This document shows positions 43,945-54,970 of a stretch of DNA of 64,000 bases, in pieces; position 1 is the stretch's first letter, and the number at the start of each line of letters is the position of its first letter. The position numbers were made by a program, and so were the translations under genes. The notes beneath the pieces were generated by a model. It saw nothing but the letters and a program-made list of their open reading frames with translations, was not told the origin of the DNA and did not search any database. Origin of the DNA: Macrolepiota albuminosa (lineage: Eukaryota > Basidiomycota > Agaricomycetes > Agaricales > Agaricaceae); NCBI GenBank assembly GCA_027475525.1, contig JAMWFC010000054.1:2658468-2722467 (forward strand). The letters are read 5' to 3'.

Positions 43945-45556
43945 TTAGGACATAGACAAATTAATTAAATCGGACCAGTTAGTCTCCATAATCTGAGTGA
44001 GGTTATGCTCATGAGCAAACCGACGACAACAATTCTCCCAGGCAACCGTGACAGCATTGGGTACGATAGTATCCAGTCTTCTCCAGTAGATTAGAAAACA
44101 CAGAGAAGTCCATCCGCCATGTTTCATGACGATGTGAGGGGGAACACCATCACAAAGTAGTTTGACGGAACCTCCTATACGGTAACTGTGTCCGTGCACG
44201 ATGTCGACGTCTTTTGAGGAGTAGAAATCTGAAAATAATGTCAGTAGATAGAAGCAACGATGAAGAAGAAATAGTACGATTAGTGGCTGACAGAAAATTC
44301 GATTTTGTGAGAATTGACAAAGCATAAGGATCTGAATTATCTCGGAAAGCAAAAAGCGAACAATCGGAAGAAGGACGATTAATAGACAGATGATCCGTAA
44401 GAGCACGGATAGGACAGAAAATGTCGTTGCACTCAACAAGACTGAAGTCAAATCCGCAAATCCGAGTGGTCTTCGTCCAGGGAATGTGCAAAGAGAGAAC
44501 CCGACGATTATGAGCTGATGTATGACGTATGTTACAGTTGAAAGTTACATTTCGAGTAGAGTCGAAGGTTGCAATTGAGATAGGCAGAAGTTCACCAAGA
44601 CGACGGCAACCCCAAAAGGCTGTAAGAGCAACTGCCCAAATCACATGACTTTTAGGTAGTTCGAAATTTAGACCGTTGTGAAGGATTTGAAGATGACGTA
44701 ATGATATAGGTTTACGAGGTGGACGTTTGGGAGAAGATCCATGCGTATTCGTAGAAGTGAGAAGAGTTTTAATCCATAGATCCTGTTTCGGCCATTCAGT
44801 GCAGTTGAAAAGGTGCCATAATCGGATTCCATTAATCCAAAGTTTTACGACATCTCGAGAGCAATTACGCAGATGGTGGGCGATAAATCCGGAAATTAGA
44901 ATGGGATCTGCAGGCATACGCAAGTTTTCTGGAATGTTATGATTGTCACAAAACTGTGTGAAACGCAGAATACCTGCACCATATGATTGACGGGTTTTTT
45001 CTTCAAACGAAGAAAGAAGAGTCTGGAAAATTTCGGTGCGGATTGAGAGTGGGAGAGTGTTAGACATCATGTGGTCGACATGTAGACCATGAGGAGTTCT
45101 CCAAAGAAGAATTCGACGATCTGCAGGAATTAAAGGGCGGAGTGGGGAGGGTTTGTAAGCATTAGTACTCGTTGGACGTCGGGGTGAGATGTCACGAAGG
45201 GAAAGAACCGCCAATTGCCGAGGATCATCTGAAGAGGGAAGGCATTCATCGCCAGAAAATGAATAGATAGAATCTTGTTTAGTAGTCGGGACTGCCAAAT
45301 TAGAATCAGCAGGCGGAGAACGATTGAAAGAAGAATGCATCTCAGTGCAGGAGTCACGTGGAGAAATATAAGGTTTTGGGGAATAGTTTTTCGATTTTGG
45401 ACAATAGATAACTGGGTCGAGAGATTGATGCTGGAAATGGTAGATCTTGTGAGTTGTGTAAGAACGTGGATGATGCACTACTGAACAGCGTGGATGAACA
45501 GTAGGGAAGGTGTTCGAAAACACCGAAGAGCTGATATCATTCGACATGAAAGGCAT
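43945..45556 (-). CDS. Ngaro-B tyrosine recombinase
   Basis: Exon 1 from ATG 45556 (MPFMSNDISSSVFS) to 44278, intron 44277-44229 (49 nt), exon 2 44228-43945. N-terminal SAM-like part: LAVLSLRDISPRRPTS, LRPLIPADRRILLWRTPHGL, TRQSYGAGILRFTQFCD, ADPILISGFIAHHLRNC. Catalytic part: FWGCRRLGELLPIS (Arg of RxGE), LHIPWTKTTRICG, then VHGHSYRIGGSVKLLCDGV (H-x2-R), MKHGGW and IYWRRLDTIVPN with the presumed nucleophile Tyr. All family catalytic residues are present and the frame is open. It would integrate the element through a circular DNA intermediate. The start overlaps the RNase H stop by about 20 bases. Confidence 0.85.
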
Positions 45557-47779
45557 GCGCAATGTCGTCGGGCAATTCAAAAGCCCGGGATAAAAAGAGA
45601 AAATTCGCAGGTGCACTTTTACCACGTGAAAGTGCGTCCGCTGGATTCAACTCGGATTCAATATAGCAAAAAGTCGGAACTATCAAACATTGATTGAGAA
45701 CAGCATAAGAACGGTGAACACTGAAATTCAACTGGGGAGATCGGCTGCGACCTTTTTGGTGAGCGCCAATAGCACCAGAATTGTCGGAATGGATCAGGAC
45801 TCGTCTACAAGAGAGAATCAGAATATGAATTAAAAGAGAATGGAGTTATAGTGCCTGTTACGAAATTGCAATTGATGTAAAAGATAGAATAATATTTCAA
45901 TTGCGACTGATTCCAGCCAACAAATGTCACGACCAGGGATTTTCCAGTCGTCTTTTAGTTTCATCGTATGATGGAAATTTAACATGAGAATACCGATACT
46001 CCACGACGTAGAGGCATCAACGAAAATATTAAGATCTTCGAGCGGCTGGATCGGATACAGTTGGCGGTAAGCAATAGAATCTTCCAAGCGAGCTTGCCAC
46101 CATTTTAGAGCATGAATTAACGAGTTTGGAAGATGTCGTGTAATAAACTTGTTACCATGATAGGTGGACATGAAGTTTGAAAATACTGGAAGCTGGGAAG
46201 AACCTTCAGGGAAAATGAAGCAAACGTGTACTAGGGTTCCATGCAAGACTTGGAGATCTCGAAGTTTGAAACCTTTATGGTTTTGATAGTCGTGAATCAT
46301 TGAAGAAATACGATTTAGATATTTTGAGCGTTTAATATCTGGTAAGGACACACGCTTGAGTGCAATGTCCCATGCGAAACCAATAAAACAGAATTGAGTG
46401 AGGAATTCTTTGCCGGATTTTTCAGGATGCCAAGGAACATTAAGAGGAGATACGATATCAAGTATAGACTGGCTGTCATGAGCATAAGAAAATTCACCTC
46501 AACGGAAAGGACCATTAGTATTTGGAAAACGTAAACAGTTGATGTCGTCTTCATATTTAAAGAACAAAGCATCATTCTTTGTTTCAGCAGACCAAATATC
46601 GATCAATGCATTTGCGATCTGGCCTGAATTACTGCTAGCGGGCCTAGCTCCGAAAGGGTGTGTGTGGTCGATATAGAATTGATTATTGAATGTGACAACA
46701 AGAAATGGTTTGTGATCCGGAAGTACAGGACAAGTACGATGGAAGGATTTTATGTCGAAACAACAAGCTTGCATTCCAACGGGTGCTATAGCAACCTGAA
46801 AGAAAAAAAAAAATCAGTAAACAAACTAAATTAATAAATTACAATTGGAAAAAGAAATGGTCCGGGAATATTTAAGGGGCGAGTAAAAATTAACGCCCAA
46901 AGGAAGAAAAGAAGTCAATTCTAGATTGACAGAAAGACATTGATAAAAGATAGAAAAAATGAAAAGTGACAATTGAAATGATATGAAGAATCAGATGAGA
47001 GACAAAAAGTCAATGACAGATTGACATTAGAAATCAAGAAATAGACACAGATTGAAATAGGTGACATTCGAAATGACACATCAGAGACAGACAATGAATG
47101 ACAATTGACAATAGAAATCAAGAGACAAAATAAGACAAGAAATGTTTGAAAAGAAAAGAAATCGGGAATGAGAAAAGAGCGAACCTGTTCTGCAACAAGG
47201 TAAGCCATATCAAAACGTGTTGGAAAATCATCTCTGTCAATAAAACTATTAACTGAGAAAGTCCCAGAGACAGGGTCATCTTTTGAAAGATTACGGCAGA
47301 CTCGATATTTAGGAGGCAAATTTGGACCCTGAGATTGTTCCGAAACTATAAGGGGGGAACAGTACACAGGTCCTCGGAGAATACGTTCAACATGTTTGAG
47401 TGAAAAAGGTCCTGACATGCGACCAAGAGCAATTTCGCTATCGAGGTACTCTTCGACAACTTGGGGGAATCGGTCAACCGTAGGATGATTAGATATAATT
47501 ACAGAGCTGGTGATTAGAGGAAGCGTGCCCAGAGGAAAACCATGGTCAAGATTGTGAACAAGATAAGGATAATGGGAAATCAGGTCCTGTTTGAACAGAA
47601 GGGAATGAAACGCTTTTGAATTATAAGGATGTATAATCCTAGAGAATAGTTCATTATCTTGAGGAGAGAGGGGAGAAAGAGGAGATCGTGAATGAACAAT
47701 GGTAGAAAAATCTTGATAATTGAGAGGATCAGGCAAGGTACGCTTCCTAGGGTCAAGTGCAGAATTGTCCGTTAAGAAC
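45537..47779 (-). pseudogene. Ngaro-B reverse transcriptase / RNase H
   Basis: Frame overlaps the gag end, with no ATG at the overlap, so it may be made by frameshift or re-initiation. Blocks: PQDNELFSRIIHPYNSKAF, GFPLGTLPLITSSVII, GRMSGPFSLKHVERILRGPV, YRVCRNLSKDDPVSGTFSVN, LVAEQ. Intron 47184-46796, then CCFDIKSFHRTCPVLPDHKPF, HPFGARPASSNSGQIANALI, KYEDDINCLRF (catalytic DD). TGA near 46498 interrupts NTNGPFR-GEFSYAHD. RNase H: NIFVDASTSWSIGIL, DICWLESVAIEILFYL. A 50-nt GC-AG intron (45854-45805) precedes RVLIHSDNSGAIGAHQKG and FCYIESELNPADALSRG, ending at 45537. Confidence 0.85.
46796..47184 (-). other. intron 1 of Ngaro-B RT
   Basis: 389 nt between LVAEQ and VAIAPVGMQACCF, same codon as Ngaro-A. 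Donor GTTCGC, acceptor CAG after a pyrimidine run. Confidence 0.8.
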
Positions 47780-49321
47780 ACGCAAACATGTTTGTGAACG
47801 TGAGAAGGCTGGATGATTTCCCCCACAGAGGGAACAGACGTGGAGGGCATCGCTCCCGTGCCGATTGTCGCATGCTCGATTAAGGTTGAAGACGCCGCAA
47901 ATTCTTTTGAACTGTCCACTACGGGGGCTCTTAGCAATGACGATCTGATTGCCGGCGAGCCGAGCGTAGAGTGGTTTGCCATCATCAAAGGAGACGACAT
48001 TGGCTGGGTGCTCAGTAAACTGGTGTGTCTTACCACATAAGAGACACGCCGGGGCAGACTCGCGAAAAAACGACGAGACAGGTTTACGAGGTGTATGGAG
48101 AGAGGTGACGTCACTTGCATAATTCATCCGTGGAACCTTTGAATCCATAAGTCTATTGCGGTCGTTGATAAGCGCCCGGTGTGACTGAAGTATAATATCA
48201 ACACGCAAAGCATATTTTGCCCAATTAAACACCACATTGGCCATGAGAATTTCCAGACGAGCCTCCCGCTCGAAGTTGTACCAGAGACAATAGGAATTCT
48301 CAAAGTCATCCACCTGTTTGAAAAAATTAAGATGCTTCTCGTATTCTATAGCATGATTAGTAGAAGCAGAGGTCGGAGGGCTGACCGCATCAACAACTGT
48401 CGGTGCTTTAGACAAAAGCTTGAGGGCATCCAAAAGATTTTTAGAAGCCTCCAAAAATCGAAGGGGGGTTAAGCAAGTATAACTATCATCATTGCCCCAT
48501 ATCGAAACCATCTTGGCCATATCGAGCAAAAGAACTTTGTCTGCAGTTTTGTCGTCTGGAATGAAAGATCGTACGACTTTGGTATGAATGGTTTGAGGTG
48601 AATTGTTGACCAAGTCAATCCTGTAATTAGTAAAGAAATGTAAAGGAGGGGGAAAGCGGTTTCAGATATTCAACAGATAAATCGTCGGGATCACAACCTC
48701 TCTAGATTCCCCAAGGGAACGCTCAACCGGACCTGGCATCTCCATACTACCAAGAAGTCTACGATGGATTGAACCATCAACCTCTTTATCCTTCCCTTTG
48801 GAGGCCTGGTGTTCCTCATCAGCTTGCTTCTTAAGGAGAATTCGACTGTCCACTATTTCACGAAGCAGCGAAGGAGGAAGTGGGGCCAGGAGGGCACAGA
48901 GAGCCTCGCTATTAACGAGACTACGCATTTCATCTTCCGAAAAGAAATATAAGGGCTGTAAGGGAGGACCAATATCCAGATCTGTCGGACGGGGAGCTGG
49001 TGTAATTTTCACATTGACGGTCTTCAGTATACTGGCATTATTTTGGTCTTCAATAAGAGCATTCTCGCGGACTCGAACAGCCAACGGCAGTTGAAAGCGA
49101 TTGATCCCATCAGGGAGTTTAGTTCTCCCATCAAAATCGAAATCGTCGGTCAATGGACCAGGAATACCCGCATTGGGTAAAATCTCGTTGTCTTGTTGGG
49201 ATGGGACATCTGGAGCATTACTAGTCACACCTTGAGAGACAGTATGGGAGGTGTACTCGGTTTCGGTAGTCAAGGAGGGAACTAAAGGTTCGGAAGGTAT
49301 GGGAATAACAGGTGTAGACAT
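47753..49321 (-). pseudogene. Ngaro-B Gag-like protein with one internal stop
   Basis: Start ATG 49321 (MSTPVIPIPSEPLVP). Blocks NAGIPGPLTDDFDFDGR, RPTDLDIGPPLQP, LCALLAPLPPSLLREIV, GKDKEVDGSI. TGA at 48662-48664 lies where Ngaro-A has a Leu codon (CTA); the frame then continues unchanged with RIDLVNNSPQTIHTKVV and STNHAIEYEKHLNFF. The zinc-knuckle-like end is ACLLCGKTHQFTEHPAN and HVCSLCGGNHPAFSRSQTC. Confidence 0.82.
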
Positions 49322-49349
49322 GACACAAGCTGAGAGGACGACAATTTAC

Positions 49350-49615
49350 TCAAGAGAAAATTTTTTTAAAACGAAGGAGGTAGAGAGACAAATGAGGTCT
49401 CACATCGTACTCAAAAGCTTGTGAAACCATAAAAGGAAAAAGGAACCACGAAAGGAAATAGGAGACGTCCTTAATAATCACCAGCCTTATCTCACGCTAG
49501 GCTAACCGGCAAGCGGGTAGCCTCAGCTTCCAAAATAGGAGACGTCCTTAATAATCACCAGCCTTATCTCACGCTAGGCTAACCGGCAAGCGGGTAGCCT
49601 CAGCTTCCAATAAGG
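49350..49615 (-). repeat. Ngaro-B repeat A1, 5' end
   Basis: Outer end CCTTATTGGAAGCTG on minus. 266 bp including the extra 77 of seam 10. Confidence 0.9.
49456..49609. repeat. 77-bp tandem duplication, seam 10
   Basis: 49456-49532 and 49533-49609 are identical. The sister repeat A2 lacks it, showing it is not an ancestral part of the element. Confidence 0.97.
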
Positions 49616-49652
49616 TCATTTCACTATCTACAGGAGATGTGCGAGATCGAGA

Positions 49653-51601
49653 TTAGATATCATCCCCAAGGCCGGCGCCGGCCGGTCCCAAGAGTGCCGT
49701 AAGTTGAGCTGCGACACCAAGTAATGTCGGAATCGAGTTACACGTATCATCCAACAATTGTCCTTGAGTGAATGTAATACCAGTCTGATTGAAAGGTCCT
49801 CCGATCTGTGCAAGGGTTGTCGTGTTCGGCGTGTATTGTGGCCAGCCAATATCAACCAGTCCTTGTGCAGAATTCCGTGCAAAAGCAACCCAAGCACCCT
49901 GGAGAAATTGAGAAAGTGCCTTTTCGGTAGCACTAGGAGCCGGCATCGTCCCAAAAACTACTGGAATTTCTGATGCATGGTAGGCACGGATATCAGGACG
50001 GGTTGAAATATCCGGGAAAACAGCTGGTGTTATGAATTCAGTATCAAAATGACAGATCAACTAGTCGATTACCTTGATATTGGTACCTCCAGGTAGGTAC
50101 GTTTGCATTCAAGCGATTTAGCGCTGCAAATCCTGTCGGGCAGGTAAACCCTATCTAATGACGAGATCAGAGTTACTCGATTATTCTTCTAGGAAAAGGC
50201 AAAGGCCGGACCTGGGTCTCTAAGTCTGCCAAAATTTCAGTGAGGTCGGGGACGACAATTCCAGCAGCCAACAACTCTGCTCCTACAACAAATATGTCCC
50301 CCTCGTTCTTGGTCGTGCCACCAAGAAGGGGCACATGTAAAAAGTTACCAGCCATAGCACGAGCGAGGGTGTCTGCGAATATTGTGATGCCTAGGAGATG
50401 GCGATTTTAACATAACATTATCTATCAAATGCGCTTTGCAAGACATACCGTCTGGAATAGGACTAAAATTGGTGTTCGTACTAATGACTGCATCTTCCAG
50501 CTGTCTAAACGGTACTTGTTTCATGCATTCCAGCTGAGCAGCATCGGTTACTGATAAGATATGTCAATGAGGCATAGAGATTGATATGAAAGGGAGAATA
50601 ATTGCCGTTTCCGCATCCCACTATGTTTGCCACAATGTTCCATGGACTAGGCGTTGCCGTCAATGCGGTAGTGTTAACTACCCCTGCGAGACTGAGTAAT
50701 ATTCGTTAGTGCTCCAATTTATTACTAAAAAAAGGTAATTAATAACGTACCTTCCCGATTCTTCAATGACACCTTTTACACAACTTGCTATGAACATCGC
50801 TATATTGAGGATAGAGTATATAAATAGCTACCTTTGATTCTCGTATCTTGAGGATGAGCGAATGTGTACGCGTCAATCGCACCAGCACCAGCACTCTGAC
50901 CAAATAAAACGATACGTTCGGGATCGCCTCCAAATGCAGCGATATTATCGTGAACCCATTCAACAGCCGCATCCAGGTCAAGGAGCCCAAAGTTCTGCGG
51001 CTGAGTTGTGTTGCTAATGAGTTGAGGAGCACCAGGGAAGCCGAAAATGTTGAGGCGGTAATTGAAGGAGACCACGAGGATATCGTCGTTGTCTCGCACG
51101 ATGTTCTGTCCGTTGTAGGTAGGAATATTGCTCTTCATAAACCATGACTAAGACAAAAGATACTACATGAAAGAAGCGAAACCTTACTGTGCCAAATTGG
51201 AAACTTCCACCATAGACCCACAGCAACACAGCTGCATTTTGCTTCCTGGCTGTACTTGGAGTCCAAATATTGAGCGTAAGACAATTCTCTGATTCCGGAA
51301 CAAAGATGGTGGAATTGTCAAGGCCAAATAGCTGCAAGAACTCGACTGCACTGGGATTCAAGGCTTGGAGGCACGAGTCGCTAAAATTGGTGGCGCTAAA
51401 AGGCGCTTGACGAACAGGAGGTAGAATTGGTGCTTCCCAGCGCTGAGCGGTGGCATACGGAACGCCTAGAAATTGTCGCACACTGGAATTTAATAGCGTG
51501 CCGACCACAGGACCTTGAGGTGTTGACACCTGCAAGCCGGCCAGTTGAGCAAGAACACTTGACGCAAAGATGATTATTGAGAGATAGAGTCTGAGGGGCA
51601 T
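49653..51601 (-). CDS. secreted type-B carboxylesterase/lipase
   Basis: Alpha/beta-hydrolase that would cleave carboxylic esters outside the cell. Start ATG 51601 is followed by a signal peptide (MPLRLYLSIIIFASSVLAQL). Exon 1 to 51188: FLGVPYATAQRWEAP, ENCLTLNIWTP, AVLLWVYGGSFQFGT (oxyanion hole). Intron 51187-51148. Exon 2 (51147-50832): VVSFNYRLNIFGFPGAPQL, NFGLLDLDAAVEWVHDNIAAFGGDP, and the nucleophile elbow FGQSAGAGAID. Further exons: CVKGVIEESG, CMKQVPFRQLEDAV, LGGTTKNEGDIFVVGAELL (catalytic Glu in NEGD), then AYHASEIPVVFGTMP (catalytic His) and GAWVAFARNSAQGLVDIGWPQY. About 8 exons, all open; some short intron borders are approximate. The serine, Glu and His triad is complete. Its stop is 37 bp from Ngaro-B. 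Confidence 0.9.
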
Positions 51602-51781
51602 CGCGATCAATAAAGCACATCCCTCAGGACAGGAGACCCTTTTTAAGTAGAAGCCGCATCCAATGAACTGTGAGATACTATGACCGGGTGCAGACGTCTG
51701 ATCACGAGGAAATGGCGCTCTGTCAAGGAGGTATGAGAAATTCTTGCAGCTGTGAACGACATTTGTAAGTCTGGCTCTCAC

Positions 51782-52024
51782 CTATTAAACTAGAACTTCA
51801 GTTTTCTTCTGGAGTGTGAAGGCACATGCAAACCTTTGAGTAGATCTATCGGCTTCGATTCCGACACTCCGTTCACGTCCTTGTCGAACCGCATTTTCCA
51901 AGCTACTTCAACGCGGGTTTTCCATCCAATGTAAGGTGACTAATCATCTCAGCCTATTAATACATAGTTTCGTGGTCGTGACATGTCTTCAAGGATAACA
52001 TCAGTCAAGACCTAGATTTGACAT
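51782..52024. other. 5' flank of the carboxylesterase, no gene seen
   Basis: No ORF or motif of note. Confidence 0.5.
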
Positions 52025-52351
52025 CTTTGGACACAATATTATCAGTTTAGACAGTCACTTTGGATGACTGAAGAGACCTTACTTGAATTCCATTCCATTG
52101 GTATCACGAGACACAACGGAACCAAAAGCAACGTGAACTCTTGATCGAATGAGAACCTCTCACAGAATCATTTCTGAGTCAAATTGGACACAATATTATC
52201 AGTTTAGACAATCACTTTGTATGACTGAAGAAATCTTACTTCAATTCCACTGTCAATGCAAACGCTGGTATCACGAGACACAACGGAACCAAAAGCAGTG
52301 TGAACTCTTGATCGAATGAGAACCTCTCAGAGAATCATTTCTGAGTCAAAG
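52025..52351. repeat. diverged tandem repeat, 2 copies of ~160 bp
   Basis: TTGGACACAATATTATCAGT at about 52026 and 52187, each followed by GATGACTGAAG.., TATCACGAGACACAACGGAA and CTCTTGATCGAATGAGAACC to TTTCTGAGTCAAA. Copies differ at many sites and by an indel, so this is a genuine old duplication. Confidence 0.8.
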
Positions 52352-52539
52352 AAAGCACACCAACTCAGCAAACACAGGCGAAAGCCATCTTTATTGAAAC
52401 CACGGTACCAGTACTTGTTCGCGTCAGAAATCAGAAACTTCAACTTCAACGATTTCAGAGAAAAACTCGAATAGCTTGATCGTATGCAAATATATCCAAA
52501 TATTGCGATTAGATTCGAGAAAAGTTAATGGCTACATCA

Positions 52540-52880
52540 CTGGCAGGGGATAATTTATTTTGACAAAACAATGTAAAAAATAATCCGATTAATTTGAGAA
52601 TTTTATTTGAATATTTCTGTCAAAGCTATAGAAAAAGTATTGTAACCAAATTTTGAATGGTACTTGGTCTGATTCTCTCAACTACATTGGAGAGGACTAT
52701 ATTAGTCATTCTGGAACCTAAGAATTAGAGCAAGCATCCTGTGGCAATCTGTTCTCTAATTCTTTTGAGTTCAGTCAAGATATTTTTTCTATAGTTTTGC
52801 CAGAGATATTCAAATAAAATTCTGAAATTAATTGAATTATTTTTACACATTGTTTTTCCAGGGAATATCATTCCCTGCAC
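52540..52880. repeat. inverted-repeat element (MITE-like), ~340 bp
   Basis: The left arm (about 52542-52645, AAAACAATGT..AATTTGAGAATTTTATTTGAATAT..CTATAGAAAAA) pairs with the right arm (about 52785-52878) with scattered mismatches; an AT-rich loop lies between. No coding potential. It ends directly before the solo Ngaro-type repeat. Confidence 0.65.
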
Positions 52881-52884
52881 CCAG

Positions 52885-53060
52885 TGCATGCCATGCCAGC
52901 TAGCCCAGCATGAGATAAGGCAGGTGACTAACAAGGGCTGCCCTACTTCCTTTTATGGTTAGACAATTGTATTCCACCTGAGTACAATATGAAACTTTAC
53001 TAGTTTCACCACCTTCCTAGTTATAACTTATTTCTTTTTGGACTTAAGTGCCATTTTCTC
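52885..53060 (+). repeat. solitary Ngaro-type A repeat
   Basis: GCCAGCTAGCCCAGCATGAG then ATAAGGCAGGTGACTAACAAGG..CCTACTTCCTTTTATGGTT parallels the core of A1/A2 of both Ngaro elements. No Ngaro genes adjoin, so it is a leftover of a third family member. Confidence 0.65.
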
Positions 53061-53819
53061 AGCTTGCCTATAACTTCATCTGATCTCCTGGTCTTATCAG
53101 AGCATCATGTCCTTCCTACAGGTGGTAAAACAGATTTTTGTTTTCAGACAGCTTCTTAGGGCACTGTATTATCATGTGTACTGAGTTGCAAAATGTGGAT
53201 TTTTAAAGAGATCACAACACCATTATATCTGATCCTCTTCAATCTTGATACAACTATAAATGTATATTTTGGATGTTGGATTTGATGTGAATTAAGCTTG
53301 ATCTTGGATTAAAATTGCTTGATCACTGGGCAAAATTTTGCAATAACTGGAAAAACTGTTCTTGGTTTCAATCTCTAGCCTCCAGTTTGGCTCAAGCTTC
53401 TGGGCACAGATTGAATATAACATAAATAAGGCCCTGGCTAAGTTTTTAGGTCTCTCATACCCTTGAGAGAAATATAAAGGCTGAACTTATATTTTGCATA
53501 ATGCTATGTGATTCTTGTTTGATTATAATTTAAAAAATACTGTTGCATCATGGTTGTAGACAAAAACAGAGTTTATATCCTCAGTGATACTGCAATGTGG
53601 TTGATTGAGGATAGTGAAAATTTGTACGCTAAAATAAGTAAAAAAAAATATTAAGGTTTGTTGTCAAAGAATAACAAATACTGATTATTAAGAGATGTGG
53701 TTTATAGCACAGTAAGCTATAGATATTTCCAAAAAGAAAATATGTCCAATCGCAGTGCAAGTTTTTTTTCAACACCCCTCTAACTTGCATGGCCATCAAT
53801 GTACTTGATTCCCATAAGA
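53061..53819. other. AT-rich DNA, no gene seen
   Basis: No supported ORF or repeat recognised. Confidence 0.4.
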
Positions 53820-54340
53820 GTTACAAGGTGGTCATGTGTTGTGCATGGTAATGGTTTTGTGCATATGTTTTTGGATGAGGGTATGTGTGAAAGCTGGATA
53901 TCTTCTTTCTATATACATTTCCAAATGTAATGGTGTCTAATGTCAATATGTTTTGTCTGAGCATGTCTTTTTGTAGACTGTGCAAGAGTGATGGATGAAC
54001 TGTTGTCAATGAGTAGTGATGCTGAGAGTGGCTACCCTAAGTCAATCTTGGCTAGGAAGTTGTGCATCCACAAAGCTTGTTGAAATCCTTGTGTCATCAC
54101 TATGTATTTGGCCTCTGTAATTAATAATACAATAGTTTGTTGGCATTTTGAGCTCCAAGATACTGGGCCACCTGCTATCATGAACACATATCTCAATGTT
54201 GACCTCCTGATGTCTAAATCACCACTATAGTCTATATTCACATAATCTAGCAGCTTTATAGATCTTTCCTGGTCTCTCAAATAAGTAATTTGATAATCTA
54301 GGGTGCCATACATGTATGCCAGGACATGTAATAGCACCTT
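53820..54340 (-). pseudogene. Copia RNase H remnant
   Basis: On minus: LAYMYGTLDYQITYL, NIDYSGDLDIRRSTLRYVFM, AGGPVSWSSKCQQTIVLLIT and QALWMHNFLAKIDLG, the C-terminal RNase H of a Copia polyprotein. Further decayed pieces follow to 53820. It opposes the neighbouring Copia-2, so it is a separate copy. Confidence 0.75.
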
Positions 54341-54408
54341 CTAATGGGCTGGGCCTAGGTTAGATTGGAATCAGGTCAGGAAGATAACAACAAACAATAG
54401 ATCTGAGT

Positions 54409-54779
54409 TGTTAGTGTTTTAACATTTCACAGATATCACACCAGCTACTTACCACACAAGCTTTGGCCACCACGTCCATTGTCATGCAGGGCCAAGCCAT
54501 CACATCCATTATCCCTGCTTCTTACTCTAGTTTCCACCATTGTTATCATGTAGACATATATATTTGTCGCTACTACAGACGAGCCCCTCAGTTTCTTATA
54601 CTGGACTGAGGGGTGAGTAATTACAACAATACTATGGACTTACTTATGAACTAACCATACCTATAGATAGTACTTATAAACTGTTCTTAGATACAGTTAA
54701 TAGAGTTTCTTATACTGGACTGAGGGAACGTACTTATAAACATAAACTGTTTTTAGCTTACAGGTACTGGCTTCTAACA
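54409..54779 (+). repeat. 5' LTR of Copia-2
   Basis: TGTTAG...TTCTAACA, 371 bp. It contains the stem-loop CCCTCAGTTTCTTATACTGG then ACTGAGGG (about 54592), like the Copia-1 LTR. GTTTCTTATACTGGACTGAG recurs at about 54705. Confidence 0.7.
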
Positions 54780-54791
54780 GGTTATGGGCAT
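54780..54791 (+). promoter_or_regulatory. primer-binding site of Copia-2
   Basis: GGTTATGGGCAT directly after the LTR, sharing GGTTATGGG with Copia-1. Confidence 0.55.
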
Positions 54792-54970
54792 ATTGTTGAA
54801 TACTCTCTAATAGTATATCAACGCCAGACCTCTTTTTGAGCTACTCTTTGATCTTTGATCAAACCTTTGTCCAGGCTTATCACGTGTTATATTGCATACC
54901 TTGCATCTCTTTGTATTCTGTCTGTCTTCTATTCTGTGGCTCTGCTCGCCTCTCTGCGATTCTGCTTGCC

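Larger units (their letters stand above)
43195..49615 (-). mobile_element. Ngaro-B, DIRS-order retrotransposon, full length
   Basis: On minus: A1 (49615-49350), gag, RT/RNase H, tyrosine recombinase, B1 (43682-43571), A2 (43571-43383), B2 (43306-43195). Same gene and intron plan as Ngaro-A but diverged (roughly half of Gag residues differ by eye). The stops seen are TGA in gag (48662-48664) and TGA in RT (about 46498). Host sequence at both sides shares ATAAGG with the element end, as expected for short-homology recombination. It abuts the carboxylesterase stop codon by 37 bp. Confidence 0.9.

Noticed and set aside
48614..48661. Intron in Ngaro-B gag around the stop at 48662
   Set aside because: Ngaro-A codes straight through the same segment (LNRFSPPLHFFTN), so it is coding sequence with a stop, not an intron.
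52025..52351. 160-bp repeat as a seam
   Set aside because: Copies are diverged and contain indels, so it is an old natural duplication.
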